From NCBI GenBank assembly GCA_910577835.1, contig CAJTOU010000014.1, positions 1 to 64,000 of the forward strand: a stretch of DNA of 64,000 nt, in the 5' to 3' direction. Position numbers and translations under genes: made by a program. Below are positions 17,522 to 26,932 of this stretch, one piece after another. Position 1 is the first letter of the stretch; the number at the start of each line of letters is the position of its first letter. This DNA comes from an uncultured Lachnospiraceae bacterium (GTDB lineage: Bacteria; Bacillota_A; Clostridia; Lachnospirales; Lachnospiraceae). The notes under the pieces are model-generated. The model had not been told where the DNA came from. It saw only the letters and a list, made by a program, of their open reading frames with translations, and did no database searches.

Positions 17522-18967
17522 ATGAAGAAAATTTTATTTGTAGCTTCAGAATCAGTACCTTTTATTAAAACGGGAGGACTTGCCGATGTTGTGGGTTCTC
17601 TGCCGAAAAATTTCAACAAGGAGGAATATGACTGCAGAGTGATTCTTCCAAAATATCAGTGTATGAATCAAAAATATGTTGGTCAGTTGGAATATGTAAC
17701 TCATTTTTATATGAATTTGGCATGGAGAAGTCAGTATGTTGGTGTCTTAAAGACAGAATTTGAAGGAATTACCTATTATTTTATTGACAATGAATATTAT
17801 TTCAGCGGCTCCAAGCCATATGGCGATGTGTGTTATGACCTTGAGAAGTTTGCGTTTTTCTCAAGAGCAGCGTTGTCCATACTTCCACTGATTGATTTCA
17901 GACCTGATATTATCCATTGTCATGACTGGCAGACAGGTTTGATTCCGGTATTTTTGAAGGATACTTTTGCGCAGGGACAGTTTTATCAGGGAATTAAGTC
18001 GATTATGACAATTCATAATCTGAAGTTTCAGGGTATATGGGATGCAAAGACAGTGAAGGATTTAGCTGGGCTTGCAGATTATTATTTCACGCCGGATAAG
18101 CTGCTTCATTATAAGGATGCAAACTTTTTAAAGGGTGGAATTGTATATGCTGATTATGTGACAACGGTAAGCAATACCTATGCAGAAGAGATTAAGACTC
18201 CGTTTTATGGGGAAACTCTGGATGGTCTGATGAGGGCAAGGAGTAATTGTCTGTTTGGTATTGTGAATGGTATTGATTATGATGCGTATAATCCTGAGAC
18301 GGATACATATATTGCTCAGAATTATAATATTAAGAACTTCAGAAAAGAGAAGATAAAGAATAAGAGAGCATTGCAGCAGCAGCTTGGACTAGAGCAGGAT
18401 GACAGAAAATTTATGATAGGTCTTGTTTCTCGTCTGACCAGCCAGAAGGGACTGGATTTGATTCAGTGTGTGATGGATGAGCTTTGTTCTGACGGAGTAC
18501 AGTTTATTGTGCTTGGAACTGGTGAGGAACAGTATGAGAATATGTTCCGGCATTATGACTGGAAGTATAATAACAGTGTGTCGGCGAATATTTATTATTC
18601 GGAAGAGCTGTCGCATAAGATTTATGCTTCATGTGATGCGTTTTTGATGCCATCACTGTTTGAGCCGTGTGGATTGTCGCAGCTTATGAGTTTGAGATAT
18701 GGAACAGTGCCGATTGTCAGAGAGACTGGTGGACTGAAGGATACAGTGGAGCCGTATAATGAGTATGAGTCTAAGGGAACAGGGTTCTCATTTGCGAATT
18801 ATAATGCACATGAGATGTTGAATACGATTCGGTATGCGGAGCATGTGTATTATAATAAGAAGAGAGAGTGGAATAAGATTATTGACAGGGGAATGGAAGC
18901 GGATTTCTCGTGGAATAGTTCGGCAAAGCAGTATGAGGAGTTGTATTCAAGGCTGCTTGGATGGTAG
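17522..18967 (+). CDS. glgA: Glycogen/starch synthase (ADP-glucose type)
   Basis: GlgA (GT5) transfers glucose from ADP-glucose to a growing alpha-1,4-glucan. The 481-aa product starts with the ADP-glucose-binding KTGGLADVVGSLPK, has HCHDWQTGLIP and IHNLKFQGIW in the GT5 N-domain, and EPCGLSQLMSLRYG plus VRETGGLKDTV in the C-domain. ATG 17522 follows GGAGG. It stands alone, with no other glg genes nearby, and is followed by an intrinsic terminator. Glycogen is often stored before sporulation in clostridia, which would suit its place after spo0A, but that link is inference. Confidence 0.94.
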   Translation: MKKILFVASESVPFIKTGGLADVVGSLPKNFNKEEYDCRVILPKYQCMNQKYVGQLEYVTHFYMNLAWRSQYVGVLKTEFEGITYYFIDNEYYFSGSKPYGDVCYDLEKFAFFSRAALSILPLIDFRPDIIHCHDWQTGLIPVFLKDTFAQGQFYQGIKSIMTIHNLKFQGIWDAKTVKDLAGLADYYFTPDKLLHYKDANFLKGGIVYADYVTTVSNTYAEEIKTPFYGETLDGLMRARSNCLFGIVNGIDYDAYNPETDTYIAQNYNIKNFRKEKIKNKRALQQQLGLEQDDRKFMIGLVSRLTSQKGLDLIQCVMDELCSDGVQFIVLGTGEEQYENMFRHYDWKYNNSVSANIYYSEELSHKIYASCDAFLMPSLFEPCGLSQLMSLRYGTVPIVRETGGLKDTVEPYNEYESKGTGFSFANYNAHEMLNTIRYAEHVYYNKKREWNKIIDRGMEADFSWNSSAKQYEELYSRLLGW

Positions 18968-19026
18968 AATAGGAAGAATGGAAAAGGGATTTGCAGGTAT
19001 AGGATTAGGGTAGGGTAAAAGAAAGG

Positions 19027-19074
19027 AAAACCCCGTGTCAGAGTTTGGGAAGGACTTTGAGGCGGGTTTTTTTT
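19027..19074 (+). terminator. Intrinsic terminator after glgA
   Basis: AAAACCC at 19027-19033 pairs with GGGTTTT at 19064-19070, with an inner CAGAGT/ACTTTG helix; a run of eight T residues follows. Confidence 0.8.
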
Positions 19075-19100
19075 GAAAAGGTTGGGGAAAGGACGCAGGG

Positions 19101-19328
19101 GAAGGAGAAGTAAACTATTTTCAGTCCGTTTCATGACCTTGAAAATTCTAAGTTTTCGGAATTTTGCTAAAGGCATTTTTGACAGAGAGATAACTCGCTG
19201 GGTGGGTTTTGCAGGATTTTAGGCTGTGTTGCTCAGACAATCTCTCTGCCAAAAATAACGCAAAATTTCGGAAACTAAGAATTTTTAAAGGTCATTCCAC
19301 AAGACTGAAAATAGTTTACTTCTCCTTC
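19101..19328. repeat. 228-bp imperfect palindrome
   Basis: The outer 26 bases (19101-19126) are the perfect reverse complement of 19303-19328. Inward, 19130-19190 and 19241-19300 continue to pair imperfectly, including blocks around ATGACCTT, TTCTAAGTTTTCGGAATTTTGC and CAGAGAGA. About 50 bases at the tip are unpaired. No coding sequence lies within. It is placed between the glgA terminator and the end of a convergent gene. Confidence 0.85.
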
Positions 19329-19347
19329 TTCTGCTGTGATTTATTTT

Positions 19348-19866
19348 TTATAGGTGGTTGGTTTTTTGTTTTAAAAAAGTGTTTTTAAATTCTTGGAATA
19401 TGGTGGTGTGATGCTTTTTTTGGAAGGGTTTTATGTATATTTTCCAATATTGTTTTAGGGATTTTTTGGAGTTGGCGAGGAGAACTCCATATAACCCCTG
19501 AAGTATATCGGTAATATCGTAGGATATTTGATAGTGTTGGGTTTGTAGGCTGATTTTTAAAAATTTTAGAGCTTTTATTATGAATAGTGTTATTTCGCTG
19601 GAGCAGCGAAGGTCTTTCTGGTCAGGGCGGTTGGAAATGAGGTGTGTTTTCCACTCTGGCATGAGATTGGATATTGCTTTGTATAGCTCAAGGTTGGTAA
19701 GGTTTTGGGTTATTGACTGGATAATGATATCTGTGATTTGTTCGTTATTTTGGTTTTCAATATCAAAGCGCATCCAGATAAATATTCTTTCCAGATTCTT
19801 CCATTTTGATTGTTCCATTTTGATTGTTCCATTTTGATTGTTTTCTTTTTGTTGATTTATTTTCAT
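19348..19866 (-). CDS. Conserved hypothetical protein
   Basis: A 172-aa frame, helical and without membrane segments or recognised domain. The portion from MRFDIENQNNEQITDIIIQS onward looks like a genuine folded protein with LELYKAISNLMPEWKT. The true start is unclear: the first 30 or so residues are made by a 14-bp tandem repeat that supplies ATGs in rotating frames (19818 is in frame), and none has a ribosome site. A shorter start at 19773 is equally possible. It ends beside the 228-bp palindrome and lies downstream of rqcH on the same strand. Confidence 0.55.
   Translation of the reverse strand: MKINQQKENNQNGTIKMEQSKWKNLERIFIWMRFDIENQNNEQITDIIIQSITQNLTNLELYKAISNLMPEWKTHLISNRPDQKDLRCSSEITLFIIKALKFLKISLQTQHYQISYDITDILQGLYGVLLANSKKSLKQYWKIYIKPFQKKHHTTIFQEFKNTFLKQKTNHL
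19801..19842. repeat. Three perfect 14-bp tandem repeats at a gene start
   Basis: CCATTTTGATTGTT occurs three times without mismatch (19801, 19815, 19829), and a degenerate copy sits at 19871-19884. The unit is not a multiple of three, so a change in copy number shifts the frame of the minus-strand gene that begins here. Confidence 0.85.
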
Positions 19867-19933
19867 TGTTTCATTTTGATTATTTTATTTTACTTGATTT
19901 ATTCTGATTGCTAGTTTTTATTTTATGATTGAT

Positions 19934-21670
19934 TTACAGGATTTCTTGGATTCCTGTGATATCCGGTGAGATTGCCATGGAGTAGTTGGTGTGGTAGATG
20001 ACAAAGCCGGGTTTGGCACCAGATACTTTTTTTACGTGTTTTCGTTCAATGTAATCGATTTCTACTTTTTCCTGACCTTTGCCTTTGGAGTAGTAGGCAG
20101 CCAGGCGGGCGGCTTCCTCGAAGGTTTGGTCGGGGAGTTCTTTTCCTTCGGTTTTGACGATGACGTGGGAGCCGGGGAAAGTTTTGGAATGGAACCACCA
20201 GTCGCCGCCGTTTGCGAGCTTGAAGGTGATTTCTTCGTTTTGGAGGTTGTTTTTTCCCACGTAGATATCGAAACCGTCAGTGGAGCGGTAGTGGAAGGGT
20301 TTGCTTTTATATTTGACTTTTTTATCAGAGGATTTTCTTCTGATATAGCCGGACTGGATAAGTTCTTCCTTTAATTCTTTTAAATCGTCTTCAGAAACAG
20401 CGATGTCTAAAGCATTTATCAGGGATTCGAGATGTTCGATTTCTAATTTTGTTTCTAGTATAATGGATTCTAAAGCTTCATAGGTTCGTTTTAGTTTTCC
20501 ATATTTTTCAAAGTATTTTTTTGCATTGTCCATTGCGGATAGTTCCATATCTAAAGGTATGGTGATGTTCTCGTTTGTGTAGTAGTTGAGGACAGAGGCC
20601 TGTTTTACTTCGGAAGTGATTTCATGGGCGTATGCGGTTAGAAGCTCTCCATATAATTTGTATTTTTCGCGTTTTTCGGTATCTTTCAGTTGTTTTTCCT
20701 GAAGGTCATATTTTTTGTAGTCTTTTTCAAGAGTAGTTTGTACAATTCGTCTTAAATCAGAGGATTTCTGGTGAATACGAGTAATCAGATTTTTTTTGCC
20801 GTAATAATCCTCCAGTAAAAGGCTGATGGAATTATAATGCTCGTATTCACAGGTATTGCCGTAGATAGATGGCATATAGGAATGAAATTCAACTGGTATA
20901 TTGTTTTGAGAAACAAGAACAGGGTCATAGTTGTGTGTTTTTATGCGCTCGACAATTTTGGAAAATGCTGTAAAGAGGGCCAGATATTCTGTGTCTGTCA
21001 GTGCAGTCGCAGGTTTATCTCCGTCTACTGTTGCCTGAAAGCAGATATCCTGAGCTGCTGTCGGACTGATTCCTGTAAAGGAAGTATAAAGCGCTTTGGC
21101 GCATGCCATTGGTTTGTTTATGGCAGGTTTAAAGTCTGTAAAGGTGATTTCCAGAGGATTTAATTTGTGAGTGGTGTCAGGGATAAAATAAGTTCTGCCG
21201 GGCAGGACTTCACGAACAGAGCTTACATTTGCAGAAATATGCTTAATGCTGTCTATAATTTTAAAGTCTGTGTCCGTAAAGATGATATTACTGTGTTTTC
21301 CCATCAGTTCCACAATCAGAAGCTTGTTGCAGATATCACCCATTTCATTATAATGCTCCAGTTTAAAATGAATAATACGTTCCAGCCCCGGCTGATAGAT
21401 GTCAAGAATTTTTGCATTGGAAAGGTGTTTTCTTAATACCATGCAGAAATTAGGTGCTGTCAGGGGTGCTGTTTTGCTGTGCTCTGTCAGATAGGTCAGG
21501 GGAAGGGAGGCGCTTGCGGAAATAAGAAGTTTGTACTGCTCTCTTGCCTGTTTTACTGTGATTTGAAGTTCATCTGTTTCCGGCTGAGCGATTTTAAAAA
21601 ATCTTCCGCCGGTTAGTTTTGTATTTAATTCATGCACAAGTGCTGAAATTGTAATGCCGTCTAAAGCCAT
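19934..21670 (-). CDS. rqcH: Ribosome quality control protein RqcH (NFACT family)
   Basis: RqcH binds stalled 50S subunits and recruits Ala-tRNA to add C-terminal alanine tails. The 578-aa product has the NFACT-N domain (MALDGITISALVHELNTKL, GGRFFKIAQPETDELQ), the helix-hairpin-helix and coiled-coil middle (about 250-430), and the NFACT-R domain with GGDWWFHSKTFPGSHVIVK near the end. Older annotation as fibronectin-binding protein refers to the same family. Length is normal. It is divergent from the sirtuin gene. Confidence 0.95.
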   Translation of the reverse strand: MALDGITISALVHELNTKLTGGRFFKIAQPETDELQITVKQAREQYKLLISASASLPLTYLTEHSKTAPLTAPNFCMVLRKHLSNAKILDIYQPGLERIIHFKLEHYNEMGDICNKLLIVELMGKHSNIIFTDTDFKIIDSIKHISANVSSVREVLPGRTYFIPDTTHKLNPLEITFTDFKPAINKPMACAKALYTSFTGISPTAAQDICFQATVDGDKPATALTDTEYLALFTAFSKIVERIKTHNYDPVLVSQNNIPVEFHSYMPSIYGNTCEYEHYNSISLLLEDYYGKKNLITRIHQKSSDLRRIVQTTLEKDYKKYDLQEKQLKDTEKREKYKLYGELLTAYAHEITSEVKQASVLNYYTNENITIPLDMELSAMDNAKKYFEKYGKLKRTYEALESIILETKLEIEHLESLINALDIAVSEDDLKELKEELIQSGYIRRKSSDKKVKYKSKPFHYRSTDGFDIYVGKNNLQNEEITFKLANGGDWWFHSKTFPGSHVIVKTEGKELPDQTFEEAARLAAYYSKGKGQEKVEIDYIERKHVKKVSGAKPGFVIYHTNYSMAISPDITGIQEIL

Positions 21671-21892
21671 TTGTCTAACCTCGATTCTGTTATATAATAT
21701 TTGATACTGGCACTTTATTCCAAGTTTTCTGAATTAAGCTCTTTTATGATAACAGAAAAAGGCAGGAAAAACAAGTAACTTTGTTTTAAGTCAGACAAAA
21801 GTAAATGAAAAAACAGATACTTTTATCTTTTTAAAGGAAAAGAAATGTGATATGATTACAGATAAGAAGAGATGGAAAGGAAGGATACAGTT

Positions 21893-22615
21893 ATGAATGA
21901 AATGGAAACTTTGAAACAGTGGATAGAAGAATCAAAAAGAATTGTGTTTTTTGGAGGAGCAGGAGTGTCTACGGAAAGCGGAATTCCTGATTTTCGAAGC
22001 GTGGATGGGCTTTACAATCAGAAGTATGCATATCCGCCGGAAACCATTATCAGCCATTCGTTTTATAAAAGAAATCCGGAAGAATTTTATCGGTTTTATA
22101 AGGATAGAATGATTTATCAGGATGCAGAGCCTAATGCGGCTCATAAGGCTTTGGCGAAGCTTGAGGAGGAAGGGAAGCTCTGCTCAGTGATAACACAGAA
22201 TATCGACGGGCTGCATCAAATGGCAGGAAGTAAGAAGGTTTTAGAGCTGCATGGAAGTATACACAGGAATTATTGTGAAAAATGCAGAAAATTTTATTCA
22301 CTGGATTATGTAGTACAGAGTAAAGGAGTTCCAAAATGTGAATGTGGAGGAACAGTGAAGCCAGATGTTGTACTGTATGAGGAGGGGCTTGATACAGATA
22401 CGATAAATCAGGCGGTATATGAGTTAAAGCATGCAGATATGCTGATTGTAGGCGGAACTTCGCTTGTCGTTTATCCGGCGGCGGGAATGATTGATTATTA
22501 TAAAGGAAATAAAATGGTTTTGATAAATCTTGCGCCTACTTCCAGAGATAATATGGCAGATTTGGTAATAAAGGGAAAGATAGGAGAAGTGTTTGAAGAA
22601 ATTTTGGGAAAGTAA
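21893..22615 (+). CDS. cobB: NAD-dependent protein deacylase (sirtuin)
   Basis: A 240-aa Sir2-family enzyme that removes acyl groups from lysine using NAD. It shows GAGVSTESGIPDFR (NAD binding), TQNIDGLHQMAG, the catalytic His in LELHGSI, and a four-Cys zinc site (CEKC, then CEC after about 20 residues). Tyr and Arg residues of Sir5-type desuccinylases are not clear, so I assume deacetylase. ATG 21893 has AAGGAAGG upstream; ATG 21872 in the same frame lies within that site. Confidence 0.93.
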   Translation: MNEMETLKQWIEESKRIVFFGGAGVSTESGIPDFRSVDGLYNQKYAYPPETIISHSFYKRNPEEFYRFYKDRMIYQDAEPNAAHKALAKLEEEGKLCSVITQNIDGLHQMAGSKKVLELHGSIHRNYCEKCRKFYSLDYVVQSKGVPKCECGGTVKPDVVLYEEGLDTDTINQAVYELKHADMLIVGGTSLVVYPAAGMIDYYKGNKMVLINLAPTSRDNMADLVIKGKIGEVFEEILGK

Positions 22616-22704
22616 AAAATAACACAATTATCGAAAGAAATAATATTTATTTTATGAATAATTAGAAAGGAGCAGATTGCTGAAAAAAATAAAATCTATT
22701 AAAA

Positions 22705-23553
22705 ATGGATAAACCTTCAGTAACAGAAAAGCAAATGAATGATAAAAATCTTCACGTAATTTATACCTGTTTTCCAGAGGGAAAGCATAAAGTATTAACT
22801 ATGAGCTACGACGACGGAAGAGTGGAAGACCGGCGACTTGTTTCTATTTTCAACCAATATGGCATTAAGGGAACCTTCCATATCAATGCGGGCCTTTCGG
22901 CAGACAGAATTCCAATATCTGAGTGTTCCAGTCTTTACCGCGGACATGAGGTATCCTGTCATACCTATCTTCACCCGACAATTGCAAGATGTCCTATTGA
23001 GCAGGTAATACAGCAGATTTTAGAGGACAGGAGAGTGCTTGAAAAAGCAACAGGCTATCCAGTCAGGGGTTTGTCCTATCCAAACGGCTCTTTTTCCGAG
23101 GAAATTGTAAAATACCTTCCGGCAGCAGGCATCCGTTATGCCCGAACAGTAGTCAGCACAGGCAGCTTTGCCATGCCGGATAATTTTCTCACATGGAATG
23201 CCACCTGTCATCATAATCGCAATCTGCTTGAGTATGGACAGCAGTTTATGGAACTTTACAAAACACAATATTTATATATGATGTATGTCTGGGGACACAG
23301 CTATGAATTTACGCAGAAAAACAACTGGGAGCTTATGGAAGAATTCTGCAAAATGATTGGCGGCAGAGATGATATCTGGTATGCCTCCAATATAGAAATC
23401 GTAGATTATATGGAGGCGGCCAGCCGGCTGCAATATTCTGTCAGCGGCGAATTTGTATACAATCCGTCGGTTCAGTCTGTATGGATAGAGATTGATAAAA
23501 AAATCATAGAGGCAAAGGGCGGGCAAATCACTTATTTATGTGATAATTGTTGA
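22705..23553 (+). CDS. Polysaccharide deacetylase family protein (NodB domain)
   Basis: A 282-aa cytoplasmic-looking carbohydrate esterase 4 protein; no signal peptide is seen. NodB metal-site motifs are MSYDDGR (Asp pair, near residue 34), SCHTYLHP (His pair, near 93), SYPNGSFSEEI, and WGHSYEF near 195. The C-terminal 60 residues form an added beta-rich domain. The substrate is unknown. The start is not firm: a good AGGAG lies 30 bases upstream of ATG 22705, too far for normal initiation. Confidence 0.82.
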   Translation: MDKPSVTEKQMNDKNLHVIYTCFPEGKHKVLTMSYDDGRVEDRRLVSIFNQYGIKGTFHINAGLSADRIPISECSSLYRGHEVSCHTYLHPTIARCPIEQVIQQILEDRRVLEKATGYPVRGLSYPNGSFSEEIVKYLPAAGIRYARTVVSTGSFAMPDNFLTWNATCHHNRNLLEYGQQFMELYKTQYLYMMYVWGHSYEFTQKNNWELMEEFCKMIGGRDDIWYASNIEIVDYMEAASRLQYSVSGEFVYNPSVQSVWIEIDKKIIEAKGGQITYLCDNC

Positions 23554-23611
23554 TAAGATGTCAGTTTATGAGCTGCCTGTCCACAGAATATTATAATGTT
23601 TATCTGCAATA

Positions 23612-24436
23612 TTAATTTGTACAATGCTTATCCGCAGGTTGTTTGTCTGTATAATGCGAAGTGCTCTGATAAACGGCAGCCATTTTTAACAGCGCATCTT
23701 TATTGTTTTCAATTTGTCCGGCGACAACCTGTGTTTCAAGCATTTTCAGTGTTTTCCCAAGCTCTTTTCCGGAAGCATAGCCGACAGCTATCAAATCTTT
23801 TCCGCTAATGGCAAGTTTTATCTTTGTTTTCTCCGACTTTTCCATCAGAATTTTATGAAAAAGTTCTTCTGTTTTATCCAGACCAGCACAGTCCTTTTCA
23901 TGGCAGGCAGGATTGTGTCCCATAATATCTGCACGACGGACATACAGCAGCCTTTCAAACTGTTCTTCACCGATTTTTTGAAGCCATTTTCTGATATTTT
24001 TTCCATTTGGTTTAAAAACAGCGTCATGATAATGGATAAGCTGTACTGTTTTTTCACGGATATCTTTTTCAAATCCCAGTTTTTCCATAATTTCATCTGT
24101 CATATTTGCTCCTACCATAGCATGACGATAGAAATGTCCGATACCGTTTTCATCTTCAGAGTAGCAGTGAGGCTTGCCGATATCATGAAATAAAACAGCC
24201 AGCTTTACTATATTATCGTTCGGGATACAGCTCTCCAGTGCATATATGGTATGGGAAAATACATCATAGATATGATAAGGATTATTCTGGCAAAAACCGA
24301 CGCAGTTTGAAAGCTCAGGGATATACTTTACAAACCATTCCGGATTTTTTTCAATTTTCTCTTTCTCTTTCAAAATGCTGTTTTGCCCATATTTTTTCAA
24401 TTCCTGTATAATAAGCTGTGCAATATCTGTATTCAT
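23612..24436 (-). CDS. HD-domain phosphohydrolase, paired with RlaP-type transferase
   Basis: The 274-aa protein carries an HD metal-dependent phosphohydrolase domain (about residues 50-175): His in VFSHTIYAL, HD in VLFHDIGKP, a His in HFYRHAMVG and Asp in IHYHDAVF. The layout is like the HD portion of tRNA nucleotidyltransferases, including the LLYVRRADIMGHNP segment, but the nucleotidyltransferase head is missing. Instead its start overlaps by four bases the stop of a separate nucleotidyltransferase gene, so the two are translationally coupled. A role in trimming RNA 2',3'-cyclic ends is possible by analogy with the HD domain of E. coli Cca, and remains inference. Confidence 0.8.
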   Translation of the reverse strand: MNTDIAQLIIQELKKYGQNSILKEKEKIEKNPEWFVKYIPELSNCVGFCQNNPYHIYDVFSHTIYALESCIPNDNIVKLAVLFHDIGKPHCYSEDENGIGHFYRHAMVGANMTDEIMEKLGFEKDIREKTVQLIHYHDAVFKPNGKNIRKWLQKIGEEQFERLLYVRRADIMGHNPACHEKDCAGLDKTEELFHKILMEKSEKTKIKLAISGKDLIAVGYASGKELGKTLKMLETQVVAGQIENNKDALLKMAAVYQSTSHYTDKQPADKHCTN

Positions 24437-25467
24437 TCAATTTCACCTTTTATAATTTTCTCATTTACATACATTTTAAATTCATCAATTTTTTTATAAT
24501 CCGGTATATCCGGCAGGGCGGTATTCTTTTTTGCATATTCAAAACGTTTTTCATAATTTTGCAGCAGTTCATAAAACGCTTCCTTTGGCTGACGGTTTTC
24601 GTCAAGATACTCCCCGTTCCGGATGGACATCAAAAGTTCATGCTCTTTTATCCGGCAGGTAATAATCTCCTCTTTTTCAAGAATATCAATACACATCATA
24701 TAAAGCCGAATTAAATGCGCCATATGCTTTCCGAGTTTGTTATGCTCAATTGCCTTTTCATTTCTTTTTCCTATTTTGGAATAGCTTCCCACAATTGCCT
24801 TCATCTCATTCCACATACCAGACCAATCTCTCAAAGGATAATGCCTGAGATTAACATCCATAAAAATTTCCGTCTGATATCCCTGCTGAACAGCAGTATC
24901 AATATATAGCCTTATATCGCTGTCGTTATGCGGATAATATCTGTGTTTAAAATCATATTTTGCATTTTGAATACTGTTTAATATATGCTCTTCCTGTTTG
25001 CTCTGGCTGGCAAGCATTGCAGATTTGTTTTCCAGACGGCGCAGTTGGGCCATGGCATATCCTGCAAAAGTATGAATACAGATTTTAGACAGAAACATTT
25101 TTCTGTTATCCAACAATTCTCTGCCAATATCTGTTAGATACAAATAGTGTTCCGGTTTTAGTCCAAGGATTTCGATGGTATTTGGATTATTAGAGGTAAG
25201 CAGCTTCAGAATTTTATGAAAAGAATAAATCGTTGTATCTGTTTTTTCTGTCTCTGTTATCTGCTCAAAATCTTCTCCCAAAAGAATCTCTCTTTTTGAA
25301 TTAAAAGCAATCCCGCGGATGTCAATGTCAGAGTCTTCTTTTTCCATTCCGTATGCGTGACTGCCTCCAAGCCCAATCAGAAAAATATTTTTCCCAAGAT
25401 GCGGATTTTCTTTTAAAAAGGCATAATGGTCAGAGGTTAAAGCCTGTTTCATTTGTTTTAAGTTCAT
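24433..25467 (-). CDS. RlaP-like nucleotidyltransferase (DNA polymerase beta superfamily)
   Basis: A 344-aa nucleotidyltransferase with the superfamily signature LIGLGGSHAYGMEKEDSDID (GS plus the two-Asp metal site in DSDIDIRG, residues 32-53) and a third acidic residue region further on. The layout matches the COG3541/RlaP family named for a link to RNA repair. The helical C-terminal half has HTFAGYAMAQLRRLE. It forms an operon with the HD hydrolase (ATGA overlap). No RNA ligase is in the window. Confidence 0.8.
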   Translation of the reverse strand: MNLKQMKQALTSDHYAFLKENPHLGKNIFLIGLGGSHAYGMEKEDSDIDIRGIAFNSKREILLGEDFEQITETEKTDTTIYSFHKILKLLTSNNPNTIEILGLKPEHYLYLTDIGRELLDNRKMFLSKICIHTFAGYAMAQLRRLENKSAMLASQSKQEEHILNSIQNAKYDFKHRYYPHNDSDIRLYIDTAVQQGYQTEIFMDVNLRHYPLRDWSGMWNEMKAIVGSYSKIGKRNEKAIEHNKLGKHMAHLIRLYMMCIDILEKEEIITCRIKEHELLMSIRNGEYLDENRQPKEAFYELLQNYEKRFEYAKKNTALPDIPDYKKIDEFKMYVNEKIIKGEIE

Positions 25468-25638
25468 AGTCGCAGCCTCCTTTTTAAATATAGAGATAAT
25501 AGCATTTTATTCAGGGTTTGACAAGAGAATATTCATTTGCTTTTTTATTTTATTTTTTTGCCTTATTGCCATATAAATGACTTTGTGTTATAATTTTTAA
25601 AAATAGATGTTAAAAATTATAACAGGAGGATAAAGGAT

Positions 25639-26922
25639 ATGGAATCAGTAAAAAAACATGCTATTTGGGGTAAGGTGCTTGCTATATTTATTGCTTTTAT
25701 GGCAGTTGCTGTGGTTTGGCAGATAGCAGTCTTAATGCTTTTAAATGCGGAAATCGTTAATACGCTGGTGGCTGTTGTGCTGCTGGAGCTGGTAATTGTA
25801 GTTATTTTTGCAGCTATTTTCTGGATAGTGAAAGCTACTCTGGACCAGATGCAGCTGGCAGCAGGCAAAAAGACAGAAGCAGAGCTTGCTAATGGGAAAC
25901 TCGAAAGACGTATGGAGAAGCTTTCGCAGAGTAATGGTGAAGTAGGAAAAATGATTTGTTTTATCCAGAACACTGTTAAAGGAGTGGCTACCATGCTGGC
26001 AGGCGTTCAAATGGCGACAAACAAGCTTGGTGAAGCTTCAGAGGAATTTCAGGAGATTTTTGGAACCATGAAAAATTCACTGGAGCATACTGATGAATCT
26101 GTCGAAATAATAGCGAAAAATACTATTTCACAGGCAGACCAGACGACAAATATGAAAAATGAAATCGAGGCAATCAGTCAGTCCATTGCCCGTATTTCTC
26201 AGAATATTGAAATGCTGAATATAAGTGCGGATAAAATGGGCAACTGTAACCATTCTGCGGAAGATATTATGAGCGAGCTGATTCAAATCAGCAAAAAGAG
26301 CGGACAGGAGATTGAAAGTGTAAGAAAACAGGCAGATGTAACAAATCAGTCCGCGCAACAGATTCAGACTGTGACAGAAATTATCGCAGATATTTCCAGT
26401 CAGACCAATCTTTTAGCGCTTAATGCCAGTATTGAGGCGGCGAGAGCAGGAGAAAACGGAAAGGGATTTGCAGTTGTGGCAGAGCAGATTCGTACTCTGG
26501 CAGACCAGTCAAGAGAATCCACACAGCAGATTAACAAGCTGATTAATGATTTGACTGCCAATGCAAATGTCAGTGTTCAGACAGCCGAAACCGTGTCTGA
26601 GGCAGTAGCGCTTCAAAATGAGAAAATTAGGAGTACTGAGGAAATCTTTAAAGAGCTGAACTATGAAATTGACCAGGTAGGAGCCGCTATTTCTAGTATC
26701 GGTTCGGAAATCGGAGAACTGAAAGAAGACAGCGATGTAATTGAAAATGGTATTGATTCGCTGACAAACTTTGCAGAACAGAATGCAGAGAGCGCAAAGA
26801 CTGCCACAGAAAATATGGAACAGCTCCGGCAGATTGTAGAGGACTGCAATAAGGTGACAGAGCGTGTAGTAGAAGTATCAGATGAGCTGGTTGGATATAT
26901 TCACGAAGTGAATATTAAATAG
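25639..26922 (+). CDS. Methyl-accepting chemotaxis protein without extracellular sensor
   Basis: The 427-aa protein has two closely spaced membrane helices (about residues 10-34 and 36-61) and then goes straight to the cytoplasmic coiled-coil signalling domain. The MCP hairpin tip is ISSQTNLLALNASIEAARAG near residue 255. With almost no external loop, it may sense membrane state or intracellular signals. AGGAGG precedes ATG 25639. No chemotaxis or flagellar genes are in the window. A terminator follows. Confidence 0.92.
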   Translation: MESVKKHAIWGKVLAIFIAFMAVAVVWQIAVLMLLNAEIVNTLVAVVLLELVIVVIFAAIFWIVKATLDQMQLAAGKKTEAELANGKLERRMEKLSQSNGEVGKMICFIQNTVKGVATMLAGVQMATNKLGEASEEFQEIFGTMKNSLEHTDESVEIIAKNTISQADQTTNMKNEIEAISQSIARISQNIEMLNISADKMGNCNHSAEDIMSELIQISKKSGQEIESVRKQADVTNQSAQQIQTVTEIIADISSQTNLLALNASIEAARAGENGKGFAVVAEQIRTLADQSRESTQQINKLINDLTANANVSVQTAETVSEAVALQNEKIRSTEEIFKELNYEIDQVGAAISSIGSEIGELKEDSDVIENGIDSLTNFAEQNAESAKTATENMEQLRQIVEDCNKVTERVVEVSDELVGYIHEVNIK

Positions 26923-26932
26923 ACTGCAAAAT

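Noticed and set aside
19101..19328. Insertion sequence or transposon end
   Set aside because: No transposase, no direct target repeats visible, and the arms are neighbours of one palindrome instead of flanking a cargo.
19991..20374. Plus-strand frame opposite rqcH
   Set aside because: Phe/Val/Gly-rich antisense translation of the NFACT-R domain; rqcH on the minus strand is well supported.
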